Of a stretch of 57,200 nucleotides of DNA, positions 47,155 to 55,632 are shown piece after piece. Position 1 is the first letter of the stretch, and each line of letters begins with the position of its first letter. Source of the stretch: a virus; IMG/VR virus record IMGVR_UViG_3300046804_002082, positions 1-57,200 of that record. One strand, given 5' to 3'. Position numbers and translations under genes: made by a program. The notes beneath the pieces were generated by a model. The model saw nothing but the letters and a program-made list of their open reading frames with translations. It did not search any database and was not told the DNA's origin.

Positions 47155-47173
47155 CCGCCGCCGCGCCGCCGCC
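47155..47173 (+). other. GC-only leader tract (CCGCCGCCGCGCCGCCGCC)
   Basis: Nineteen bases of C and G with internal CCG repeats in the untranslated leader of the head operon, 15 bases before the ATG. In an AT-rich genome this is unlikely by chance. It has near-perfect dyad structure (CGCCGCC/GGCGGCG type) and could form a strong local structure in RNA. Confidence 0.6.
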
Positions 47174-47187
47174 AAACAATAAAAATT

Positions 47188-47748
47188 ATGGCATCATTTA
47201 CCGATGAAGAGTTCAGCAAGATATTAATCCCAGTTGGACAAAAGAATTTAGAGAAAGACCCTGTTGTAAATCAAATCTTTGGAAAGATTAGCAAGGATGA
47301 AATTCCGCTAATCGAGTACGTTGCATTGCTTTATGATATGAAGTCCCCTATGAGATTGAAGATTCCTGACATTGTTGAAAGAAAAGAGGAGTGTGCAGAG
47401 ATGGCTGGGTTAAAAGGAGACAACACTCATATCTTTGATTTAAGCGACGATAAATTGCTTGGGTATATCAATGTATATCTCAAGCACCAATCGTCGAAAA
47501 TATGGGCTATTCTCGCAGCCAACGAAGAAGTTCTATGGCAATACCAGCAAGAACTTTTAACTCCTATTGTAAATTTCAAGAATGACAAAGATAAATTGCA
47601 AGCACTTGAGATTAAATCAAAGTTGATGGGCGAGTGTGATGCAATTATTAAACGAATTGAGGCTTACGAAGAAAAGTTGTTTGGCGACAATCAAACTAAG
47701 AAAGATAAGATTCTTAACTATACTCCTGAATCAATAGCTAATGTCTAA
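47188..47748 (+). CDS. Small terminase subunit candidate
   Basis: 186 residues, helical. Segments KDEIPLIEYVALLYDMKSPM, then LSDDKLLGYINVYLKHQSSK and a C-terminal coiled coil. Position immediately before the large terminase is the only strong evidence; the family is not recognised, and no clear helix-turn-helix is seen. It would recognise DNA and recruit the large subunit to it. Preceded by a promoter at 47125. Confidence 0.6.
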   Translation: MASFTDEEFSKILIPVGQKNLEKDPVVNQIFGKISKDEIPLIEYVALLYDMKSPMRLKIPDIVERKEECAEMAGLKGDNTHIFDLSDDKLLGYINVYLKHQSSKIWAILAANEEVLWQYQQELLTPIVNFKNDKDKLQALEIKSKLMGECDAIIKRIEAYEEKLFGDNQTKKDKILNYTPESIANV

Positions 47749-47834
47749 CAACTACTTTACCTCCACTATATGTTACGTGGTATTGAAAATACACTATATG
47801 CTTCGTCGGTCAGTTTGCTTTAAACGCACTTTTT

Positions 47835-49835
47835 ATGTATAGAACTCACAAGAATTGTACGACTAAAGAAATTAACGGGATAGTCGTTAACATTCCGCCA
47901 GCAGGAATGGTTTACAATGTAATTACAAACGAGTGGGAGAAACGCGATATTGTCAAGCGTTCAGCCCGCAAAGAAAACCAATATTGGGAAAGACCTTTAC
48001 CGCCAACAGATTATGACATTAAACGAAAAAAAGAAATTGCTGCGCAAAAAACCAATTCGGAATACTACAACCCAGAACTACAAGCCTACCGCAATCAAGA
48101 GTGGGATAGGCGACTTAACGGTTACTGGTTTTACAATAATGGTGTGCCTACTTACGTTACTGGCTTACACTATTTTTACTTGGTACACTGGAAGATTGAT
48201 GTAGGCTATCCTCACTTCCGTATGACGGATGTTGACTTTTTTTACTTTTTGGAATACGTAGTTCAAGACCCACGCGCTTTGGGAATGATTGAAGTGACTA
48301 AGCGTCGTCAGGGTAAGACTATGCGTGCAGGTGCATTTTTATTCGAACTGACGTCCAGAAGTAAAAATAAGAACGCTGGTATCCAATCAAAGACTTTTGA
48401 GGATGCTAAGGACAACGTATTTGCAAAGGGAATTGTAATGCCGTTTAAGTACCTACCCGATTTCTTTGTTCCAATTTACGATACTGAAAAGGGTATGACC
48501 CCCAAAGGGGAGCTTCGTTTTTTTAAGACAAACAAACGCGGTAAGGATGAGGAGCTGTTCGACAAAAAGATTGAACTAGAATCTGGTATTACGTTTAAAT
48601 CGGCGGACAAGTTTGCGTATGACGGTACTAAGCTGCACAGATATCTAGGAGACGAGGCTGGTAAAACAAAGGGTGTTGACGTTTATGATAGACATCAAGT
48701 CGTTCAGTTCTGTCTGTTTGAAGAAGAAAAGATTGTCGGAAAGGCACTTTACACAACTACTGTCGAGGAAATGGAAGATGGTGGACAAGCTTTCCAAAAG
48801 TTATGGAACGCATCTGATATTAAAGATAGAGATGCTAATGGAAGAACAAAGTCAGGTCTGTACCAGTATTTTATGCCCGCGTATAAGACTTTATTTTACG
48901 ACAAGTATGGCTTTCCAGATGAAGTTAAAGGCAAAGAATATTTTATGAACGCTCGTGCTGGACTTGAGAGCGACCCACGTGCGTTAGCTTCATATATCCG
49001 TAAGAACCCTTTTACAATTGAGGAGGCGTTCTTTTCAGAAGCAGAATCTTGTTTGTTTGATGCAATGAAATTAAATCGACAAATAGAATCTATTTCGTGG
49101 ATGGATGAAAAAGATTTGTATATTCGCGGCGAATTTATGTGGGAGAATAGTGTGCGAGACAGCAAGGTTTTATTTAAAAAAACGTCCAACGGTAAGTTCT
49201 TGGTTCACAAGAAAGTAAATCCAATGGACACTAGTTACTACAATCAGGTCAAGGAATACGGTACAAAGAAAGCTCCTATTGAGGCAATGAAGTACGTAAT
49301 TGGTTGTGACCCATTTGACCACAACAGTACAGTCTCTAATCAGCGTTCTGATGGAGCAGCTTATGTCTATAAGACTTTTGACGCCGTAAACGAATTAAGC
49401 GAAACCTTTTTAGTCGAATATATTAATCGTCCCGACAAAGCGGAAATCTTTTACGAGGATATGATTAAGTTGTGCCACTTCTTTGGATGTACAATATTAC
49501 CAGAGGATAACAAGGTTGGTTTGATTAAATACTTCGAACACAGGGGCTACGAGCGGTTCTTGTTTAAAAATGGACATAAGTACGGTGTGTCTGCTACAGT
49601 TAAAACACACCAGCAAATAGCTGAATTAATCGAAACTTACGTTGAAGAAAATATTGCAAAATTAAATTTTAAAAATCTTTTGTTAGATTGGTTGAAGTTT
49701 GATATAAATAAAACCACTAAATTTGATGCGACAATGGCAAGTGGCTACACGTTAATGTTAGCCAACAGTTCGCGATTCGCTCAAAAACAAGAAGTAAAAA
49801 AGAAGTTATACGACGTAAAGGAGATATTCCTGTAA
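47835..49835 (+). CDS. terL: Terminase large subunit
   Basis: 666 residues, full length. The ATPase has a Walker A-type motif TKRRQGKT (residues 155-162) and Walker B in YLGDEAGKT (Asp273-Glu274), followed by the coupling region. The nuclease half has IGCDPFDHN (Asp492, Asp495) and ends with TTKFDATMASGYTLML, which carries the last acidic residue. It pumps DNA into the procapsid through the portal encoded next and cuts it. The N-terminal ~100 residues are an extra domain with many aromatic residues (YWFYNNGVPTYVTGLHYFYL), typical of the Bacteroidota and crAss-like type. Confidence 0.93.
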   Translation: MYRTHKNCTTKEINGIVVNIPPAGMVYNVITNEWEKRDIVKRSARKENQYWERPLPPTDYDIKRKKEIAAQKTNSEYYNPELQAYRNQEWDRRLNGYWFYNNGVPTYVTGLHYFYLVHWKIDVGYPHFRMTDVDFFYFLEYVVQDPRALGMIEVTKRRQGKTMRAGAFLFELTSRSKNKNAGIQSKTFEDAKDNVFAKGIVMPFKYLPDFFVPIYDTEKGMTPKGELRFFKTNKRGKDEELFDKKIELESGITFKSADKFAYDGTKLHRYLGDEAGKTKGVDVYDRHQVVQFCLFEEEKIVGKALYTTTVEEMEDGGQAFQKLWNASDIKDRDANGRTKSGLYQYFMPAYKTLFYDKYGFPDEVKGKEYFMNARAGLESDPRALASYIRKNPFTIEEAFFSEAESCLFDAMKLNRQIESISWMDEKDLYIRGEFMWENSVRDSKVLFKKTSNGKFLVHKKVNPMDTSYYNQVKEYGTKKAPIEAMKYVIGCDPFDHNSTVSNQRSDGAAYVYKTFDAVNELSETFLVEYINRPDKAEIFYEDMIKLCHFFGCTILPEDNKVGLIKYFEHRGYERFLFKNGHKYGVSATVKTHQQIAELIETYVEENIAKLNFKNLLLDWLKFDINKTTKFDATMASGYTLMLANSSRFAQKQEVKKKLYDVKEIFL

Positions 49836-49839
49836 GATT

Positions 49840-52137
49840 ATGGCAGAAAACGCAAACACGATTAACAATTTCCCTTCGCACACAATTGATGCGAGCCAGA
49901 AGGATGAAAAATGGATTGCCCAGTATTTGAAAGCAGCTTGGACTGACTTCTCTGCGTACTATCCGAATCAGATGTACAACGGACGTGATAAGTACCACGA
50001 GATTAAGTTGTATATGTATGGCAAGCAATCAGTTAGCCGCTACAAGAAATTGTTACAGCCGCGTGAAGTTGCCAACGAAGACCAGTCTTGGATTAACATT
50101 AACTGGGACATCTTGCCTATCATTCCTAAGTTTCGTCGTATTGCTTTATCAACTTTATTCAAAACCGATTACGATATTTCTGTTGACGCTATTGACCCAG
50201 TAGCTCAAGACGATAAAGATAAGTTTTATGCAGATAATGCCGCTAAATTAATCTTAAAGCAGGAGTTTGAGAAACAGGGATTAGACCCAGAATTAGTTCC
50301 AACACCAGAGGTTAAAGCAGATTCGTTAGAAGAGCTTGATATGTATATGAACTATTCATACAAGCACCGAATGGCGATTGAGTTAGAGATGGCGTTGCAA
50401 CTTATAATGAATCTAAATAAGTTTGAAAATGAGCGTTTAAAAGTCATTGAGGACTTACACGATTGGGGAATTGGAGGTTATAAAGAATATTTTGATGCAC
50501 ACAATAACATTAAAGTTCGCCGCGTAAATCCAATGAATATGGTAATGTCTTATACGACAGACCCTAACTTCAAGGATATCCAATACGTTGGAGAGGTTAT
50601 TGAAATGACTATCTCTGACTTAAAGCAAATGGCTGGCGATAAGTTTACCGAAGAGCAATATGAGATTATTGCTGAAAAGTATTCTAACAAATACAACAAT
50701 ACATCGACACTACGTGACCTTAATAGTAATTACAACGGTATTTACGACGGATTTAGAATCAAGGTATTAGACTTAGAGTTCTACTCTTACAACAGTATGA
50801 TTCTTGAAGAGCGAGTTAACTCAAAGGGGAATGTAGTCGTAGGTCGTGCAGGAAAGATTAAAAACTCCCGTAAGGATAAGAAATACTCAAAGACAGATTA
50901 CAAAGTAGTTTACAAGGGTAAGTGGGTTATTGGTTCTGAGTTTTTCTTTGATTGCGGTTTGGCTACAAATATGAAGCGTGCAAAGTCTTCTTTAACAGAT
51001 ACTTCGTTAAGCTATCATATTTCAGCACCTAATATGTACCAGATGTCAACTTACTCTTTGGGAGACCAAATGAAGAGTATTGCTGACCAGATTCAGTTGG
51101 CTTGGTACAAATTACAGAATGTTATGTTACGTGCTAAGCCACGTGGTATAATGATTGAAATTGGCTCGTTAGAAGGAGTACCTCTTGGAAAAGCAGGTCG
51201 TGCGTTGAAGCCATCAGAAATTTTAGATTTATATAATCAAACAGGTACTCTTGTTTATCGTAGATTAGATGATGAAGGACAAGCAAGCAATTATAAACCT
51301 ATTGAGGAGCTTGAAAATGGTATTGGTAATGAAGCTGTTCAGTATTTCAATATCATTAAACAAAATATTGATTTACTTAGGGACATTTTAGGATTTAATG
51401 AGATTACAGATGGTTCTACACCAGACCCTCGTACATTAAACGGTGTTGCTAAGTACGCAAGTGAATCAACTAATAACTCCCTTGATTTTATTAAGAGAGC
51501 TGAGAGAGATTTGCTTGAAAGATTATGCTATGACCTAACATTGCGTATTCAAGATACTGCGCTTAATGGTTCATTATCAGGGTATGTTAGAGCGCTAGGA
51601 AGCGAAACAGTTCAATTCTTTAAGTTAGACCCTAATGTGTCTGCATACGAATGTGGGCTTATGGTTCGTCAAAAGCCAAACGAATTTGAAAGAGAGAAGC
51701 TTGCTCGTCGTATTGAACAAGCAATCCAATCTAACCAGATTACTTTGGCGGATGCAATGACAGTAGAAAACCTTGAGAATCTTAAATACGCTGAGGTTTT
51801 ACTTGCTATGCGCATTAAAAAGAATCAAGACGAGGCTCAGAAGCGTGCAATGCAGCAGCAAGAAATGAATGGTCAGATTCAAATGCAATCTGCTCAAGCT
51901 GCGGAACAGGCTAAGCAACAAACTATTCAGATTGAAGCTCAGGCAAAACTTATGGTAATCCAGAAAGAAAAAGAACTTGAGTTACAGGTTGAATTAGCTA
52001 AGATGCAGCAGTTAGCTCAGATTGAGGCGATGAAGGTTGAGGGCAAGATTAATATGAGTAAAATTGAAGCAAATAGCCGAGAATACATCGCTCAAATTAA
52101 AAAGGGCGAAAAAGATTTGCCAAAAACTGAAAAGTAA
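49840..52137 (+). CDS. Portal protein
   Basis: 765 residues. Motifs of a portal: the N-terminal wing with YYPNQMYNGRDKYHEIK and YMYGKQSV, WDILPIIPKFRRIALSTLFK, then RRVNPMNMVMSY and the crown region WYKLQNVMLRAKPRGIMIEI. The last ~105 residues (from ~660) are a Gln/Glu/Ala-rich coiled coil. The length and this C-terminal barrel are as in large portals of crAss-like and related phages. It forms the twelve-fold ring for DNA packaging and ejection. It follows the terminase by four bases. Confidence 0.88.
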   Translation: MAENANTINNFPSHTIDASQKDEKWIAQYLKAAWTDFSAYYPNQMYNGRDKYHEIKLYMYGKQSVSRYKKLLQPREVANEDQSWININWDILPIIPKFRRIALSTLFKTDYDISVDAIDPVAQDDKDKFYADNAAKLILKQEFEKQGLDPELVPTPEVKADSLEELDMYMNYSYKHRMAIELEMALQLIMNLNKFENERLKVIEDLHDWGIGGYKEYFDAHNNIKVRRVNPMNMVMSYTTDPNFKDIQYVGEVIEMTISDLKQMAGDKFTEEQYEIIAEKYSNKYNNTSTLRDLNSNYNGIYDGFRIKVLDLEFYSYNSMILEERVNSKGNVVVGRAGKIKNSRKDKKYSKTDYKVVYKGKWVIGSEFFFDCGLATNMKRAKSSLTDTSLSYHISAPNMYQMSTYSLGDQMKSIADQIQLAWYKLQNVMLRAKPRGIMIEIGSLEGVPLGKAGRALKPSEILDLYNQTGTLVYRRLDDEGQASNYKPIEELENGIGNEAVQYFNIIKQNIDLLRDILGFNEITDGSTPDPRTLNGVAKYASESTNNSLDFIKRAERDLLERLCYDLTLRIQDTALNGSLSGYVRALGSETVQFFKLDPNVSAYECGLMVRQKPNEFEREKLARRIEQAIQSNQITLADAMTVENLENLKYAEVLLAMRIKKNQDEAQKRAMQQQEMNGQIQMQSAQAAEQAKQQTIQIEAQAKLMVIQKEKELELQVELAKMQQLAQIEAMKVEGKINMSKIEANSREYIAQIKKGEKDLPKTEK

Positions 52138-52141
52138 TTAA

Positions 52142-52149
52142 TACATTTG
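52142..52149 (+). promoter_or_regulatory. Promoter -7 box TACATTTG
   Basis: TACATTTG, then AACCAAACAAT (52157-52167) and ATG at 52170. Gives the scaffold and capsid genes their own promoter. Confidence 0.7.
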
Positions 52150-52169
52150 TACCGATAACCAAACAATAA

Positions 52170-53243
52170 ATGGAAGAGAACGTAATAAACCTAGACGAAT
52201 TATTGCCTAGTGAAACACAACAAGAGTCAACAGTGCGGGACATTACCCCAGCTTCAGAACAAGCTCCTAGCGAAGATGTTAGCGGTGAAACTGAAGGAAC
52301 TGATGATTCTATTGAAGATGAGTTTCCAAAAGAGGAAACTCAATTAGATGAGGGTATTACAGAAGGTTCGGCAGAACAGGTAGAAGAAAAAGTTGATAGC
52401 ATCCCAGAGGTGGAAGCTGAAGCTGAGACTCCTACTGAAACTCCTGCTGAGCCATCTGAATATAAATTCAAGGACGATTTCATCAAGAAAGCGGTAGAGT
52501 ACTACGAGACGTATGGTACTTTGCAACCGTATCTGGAAGCGACTTCGGTTGATTATGACGCTGTCTCAGACTTAGATTTAGTTAAATCTCAGTTTGAAAA
52601 AGACAATGCAGATTTAAGCGAAAGAGCAAGAACCAGATTGTTTGAAAAAGAACTTGAGAAATATAATCTTGATTCGTATGATGAAGATGACGTTGAGGTA
52701 GGTAAAGCCTTGTTAATGCGAGATGCCAACAAGTTACGTACTAAACTAAAGGAGGAGCAGCAAAAGTTCATCCAAAACATCCAGCCTGCGGGACAAGAAC
52801 AAGTACAACAAGTATCTCCAGAGGAAATTGAAGCGCAACAAGCGGAAACGCGTAAAGCAATTCAATCTGGAGTAAGTAGTGTAATTAAAGACAACTTAAT
52901 TAAGTTGGAAGCTAATGGCGAAGGCATTAATTATCAAGTAGCCGATGCTAACAAAGTCGTTGATTACGCTATTGATTCAAGTAAATTTCTATCAACTTTC
53001 GCCAAAGACGGAAGTGTAGATTGGAACAAGTGGACACAAGTAGTTGCATTCGCAGAGAATCCAACTCAGTTTATAAGTGAACTAATTAAACACGGAAAAT
53101 CTTTGGGTCGTAAGGCGATGGAGGCAGAATTAAAAAATGTCACTCCACCTACGAACTCAAAAGAGGTTATTGAAAACAGCGACTTTACTAGTCCATTTGA
53201 TAACCCTGTTGACTTTTTAAAGGGAATGACTGTAAGAAAGTAA
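52170..53243 (+). CDS. Scaffolding protein
   Basis: 357 residues. Very acidic and Glu/Ser/Thr-rich in the first ~95 residues, then helical with long charged coiled coils (YETYGTLQPYLEAT, ERARTRLFEKELEKYNL, RTKLKEEQQKFIQNIQ), ending in a VDFLKGMTVRK segment. Acidic, helical, without enzymatic motifs, placed between portal and capsid: this is the normal profile and place of a phage scaffold. The C-terminal basic residues would contact the capsid protein. Confidence 0.82.
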   Translation: MEENVINLDELLPSETQQESTVRDITPASEQAPSEDVSGETEGTDDSIEDEFPKEETQLDEGITEGSAEQVEEKVDSIPEVEAEAETPTETPAEPSEYKFKDDFIKKAVEYYETYGTLQPYLEATSVDYDAVSDLDLVKSQFEKDNADLSERARTRLFEKELEKYNLDSYDEDDVEVGKALLMRDANKLRTKLKEEQQKFIQNIQPAGQEQVQQVSPEEIEAQQAETRKAIQSGVSSVIKDNLIKLEANGEGINYQVADANKVVDYAIDSSKFLSTFAKDGSVDWNKWTQVVAFAENPTQFISELIKHGKSLGRKAMEAELKNVTPPTNSKEVIENSDFTSPFDNPVDFLKGMTVRK

Positions 53244-53270
53244 GTTATTCACATTTAAATTTTTATTACA

Positions 53271-54602
53271 ATGGCTATTGGAGCAGGTAATATCGACCGT
53301 ACCTTTTTGTCTACGGTATCGTTTACAAACACGTTAGAGCAACGTGAAATTTTAAAGGACGTTCTTGACATCTATGATGAAGAGGCGTCAATGTTGGACA
53401 TCTTAGATTGGACAGGTAAAGCTAAGGCTACTGCTCAAACTGAGTATTTTACAGTACAAAACAACTTCTTGTATGCAACTGCTACAGTTAAGACCCCAGG
53501 GACTTCTGCGGGTTCTGCTGGTGCTTCTGTTGACATCACTTGCGTTGGAGCTACTTCTGTTAAGCCAGTAGTTGGTGAGTTAATCTTGTTTGCTAACGGT
53601 GTTGTAGGTTATGTATCTGCTGTTTCTGCTGCTACTGACTTTGTTATCACTGTTAAGCCAGTTAACTCTGCTGATGCTATCCCTGCTGCTACAACAGGTT
53701 CTAAGTTGTCATTTATGTCTAACGCATACGCGGAAGGAACTGGTTCTAACCAAATGCGTAAGTCTGATTTGATTAAGCGTTCTAACAAGTTGCAAATCTT
53801 CAAGACTAAGACTTCTATCACTGATATCGCTTACGGTTCTAAAATCGAAGTTGAATTCAAAGGTAAGCCTTACTACTTCTTGAAGCAGCAGCACGATGCA
53901 TATTTGAAGCACCGTATGGACATCTTGTATTCAATCTTGTTCGGACGTGAGTCAGCAGGTTTGACAGATGCTTCAGGTAACGCTATCAATACAACTCGCG
54001 GTTTGCGTGACACTATCGTTAATGCTGGTGGTATTTCATCTTCAGTTGCAACTGGTGGCACTTTGTTATTGTCTGATATCGCTGCATTGTCTCGTTTGAT
54101 GGATGCTAACCGTTGCCCAGCAGAATATCAATTGTGGGCTGGTGCTGACTTTGATAACGCTTTTGATACTCAAATCACTGGTGCTACTCAATTCATCAAC
54201 GGAGCTGTAAACTACGCTTCTTACGGTGGTAAGAAAGAGGTTGCTATCGCATTAGGCGTTCAATCTTTAGCTGCTTACGGACGTACTTTCCACAAGAAGC
54301 GTCTTAACGCATTATCTCACCCACAAGTAACTTCAGTAGGTGGTACAACTACTTTCACAAAAGAGGCGTACTTAGTTCCTGCTGGAAAGATTAAGGTTGA
54401 GCAAGGCGGTGGTCAAGTAGACCGTATGATGGTTCGTTACTTAGAGATGCCAGAAGGCTTGAACTCTCGTTTCCGCGAGAAGATGCTTGGTGGTTTAGCT
54501 CCAGTTCCAACTAGCGATACTGATACTTTAGATATCGTTTACACTTCAATCGAAGGTTTGGAAACTGTAGGTAACGAGCATTTCGTTAAATACTCTATCT
54601 AA
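53271..54602 (+). CDS. Major capsid protein (HK97 fold)
   Basis: 443 residues. The N-terminal arm (NTLEQREILKDVLDIYDEEA) leads into SFMSNAYAEGTGSNQMRKSD, then the E-loop and P-domain parts (YYFLKQQHDAYLKHRMDILY, FGRESAG), the A-domain and a C-terminal segment ending in VYTSIEGLETVGNEHFVKYS. Placement after scaffold and portal and length support the HK97 fold, though the fold is inferred. Codon usage is strongly biased (GCT, GGT, GTT, TCT), unlike its neighbours, as expected for the most abundant protein. A terminator follows immediately. Confidence 0.9.
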   Translation: MAIGAGNIDRTFLSTVSFTNTLEQREILKDVLDIYDEEASMLDILDWTGKAKATAQTEYFTVQNNFLYATATVKTPGTSAGSAGASVDITCVGATSVKPVVGELILFANGVVGYVSAVSAATDFVITVKPVNSADAIPAATTGSKLSFMSNAYAEGTGSNQMRKSDLIKRSNKLQIFKTKTSITDIAYGSKIEVEFKGKPYYFLKQQHDAYLKHRMDILYSILFGRESAGLTDASGNAINTTRGLRDTIVNAGGISSSVATGGTLLLSDIAALSRLMDANRCPAEYQLWAGADFDNAFDTQITGATQFINGAVNYASYGGKKEVAIALGVQSLAAYGRTFHKKRLNALSHPQVTSVGGTTTFTKEAYLVPAGKIKVEQGGGQVDRMMVRYLEMPEGLNSRFREKMLGGLAPVPTSDTDTLDIVYTSIEGLETVGNEHFVKYSI

Positions 54603-54622
54603 TAGGTTTGAGATTAAAAATT

Positions 54623-54650
54623 GGGGAGGAGAAATTCTCCCCTTTTTTTT
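54623..54650 (+). terminator. Rho-independent terminator after capsid gene
   Basis: GGGGAG pairs with CTCCCC around an 8-nt loop, followed by eight T. It isolates the capsid transcript. Confidence 0.9.
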
Positions 54651-54667
54651 GTTTAAAAAATAATATA

Positions 54668-54675
54668 TACATTTG
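54668..54675 (+). promoter_or_regulatory. Promoter -7 box TACATTTG
   Basis: TACATTTG directly followed by AACCAAACAAT (54679-54689) and ATG at 54698; same layout as 52142. Confidence 0.72.
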
Positions 54676-54697
54676 CGTAACCAAACAATAAAAAGAA

Positions 54698-55513
54698 ATG
54701 AAAGCATCTGAATACAATCAGTTGTCTCCAGAAATGGAGAGAAAGTTAGCCTTGAATGAAAGAGCTACTTATCGAGTTAATAATGTGCGTCCTGACCCAG
54801 ATAACTATGGGAAATTCTTGATGCCATCTGCATTGCAAATCCCTTCAACAGACGTTATTTACGACAAAGGCAAGAAAGACTTTGTTACAATTGCTGCTAT
54901 TGAGCGTGTTGACAATGACGGTAATCCAGTATTTTTGAACATTGTTTTTACAGCAGCTAATTTTGGATATTTATTCCTTGATGGCAAAAATCCTGTTCAT
55001 CAGAAAATTTACCAATTCTTAGAGTTATGCAATTACAATGAAAGCAATCCTAATAAAAACGGGGAGGCTGAAATTCATTTTCATCGCGTAGATACTAAGA
55101 AAGAGGCAATCCAAGAACGCTCTATGCGTAAGTTAATTGTTCGTGCAATGAACCTTGCTTTAGAGATGGACGACAAAAAAGCAAAAGAAGTTGCAATGGC
55201 ACTTGGTATTGATGCAGAATCAATCGACGAAATTCGCAATGAATTAGAAGACTACGCAGGCGAGAATCCTAGCGAGTTTTTAGAAGTTGCAGAACGCGCT
55301 ACCATTGAAGTTGAATCTTTGTTGAAAGAAGCAATTAAAAAGGGTATTATTGTAAACAATTCTAATGCACAAACATTTGAGTGGGCGGAAACTCATAAAG
55401 AGATTTACAAGTACAAGAAATCTCCTAATAAGAACTACGTCAAAGAACTAGCCGATTACCTAGAAGAAAACAATCCAGATGAGCTAAATGCCATCAAGAC
55501 CCGCTTGGGGTAA
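54698..55513 (+). CDS. Structural or head-associated protein, unknown family
   Basis: 271 residues. The N-terminal ~125 residues form a mixed beta domain (VIYDKGKKDFVTIAAIERVD, then VFLNIVFTAANFGYLFLDGK). The rest is helical and acidic (MNLALEMDDKKAKEVAMALG), with an ending ELADYLEENNPDELNAI. It has its own promoter and terminator, so it is expressed as a single unit directly behind the capsid gene. It may be a capsid accessory protein; no family recognised. Confidence 0.78.
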   Translation: MKASEYNQLSPEMERKLALNERATYRVNNVRPDPDNYGKFLMPSALQIPSTDVIYDKGKKDFVTIAAIERVDNDGNPVFLNIVFTAANFGYLFLDGKNPVHQKIYQFLELCNYNESNPNKNGEAEIHFHRVDTKKEAIQERSMRKLIVRAMNLALEMDDKKAKEVAMALGIDAESIDEIRNELEDYAGENPSEFLEVAERATIEVESLLKEAIKKGIIVNNSNAQTFEWAETHKEIYKYKKSPNKNYVKELADYLEENNPDELNAIKTRLG

Positions 55514-55554
55514 ATCCGACAACAGGATAGATTGTTTGGTTTCGGTTGATTAGA

Positions 55555-55588
55555 AGGGGTCGCATTTTGTGACCTCTTTCTTTTTTTC
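55555..55588 (+). terminator. Rho-independent terminator
   Basis: A 10-bp stem (AGGGGTCGCA with TGTGACCTCT, two G-T pairs), 3-nt loop and a long T tract. Ends the gene at 54698. Confidence 0.85.
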
Positions 55589-55601
55589 TGATAAATTATT
55601 G

Positions 55602-55609
55602 TATCTTTG
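55602..55609 (+). promoter_or_regulatory. Promoter -7 box TATCTTTG
   Basis: TATCTTTG between the terminator at 55555 and the ATG at 55633; drives the second fibre gene. Confidence 0.7.
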
Positions 55610-55632
55610 AACAAACATAGCATAGCTTAGAA

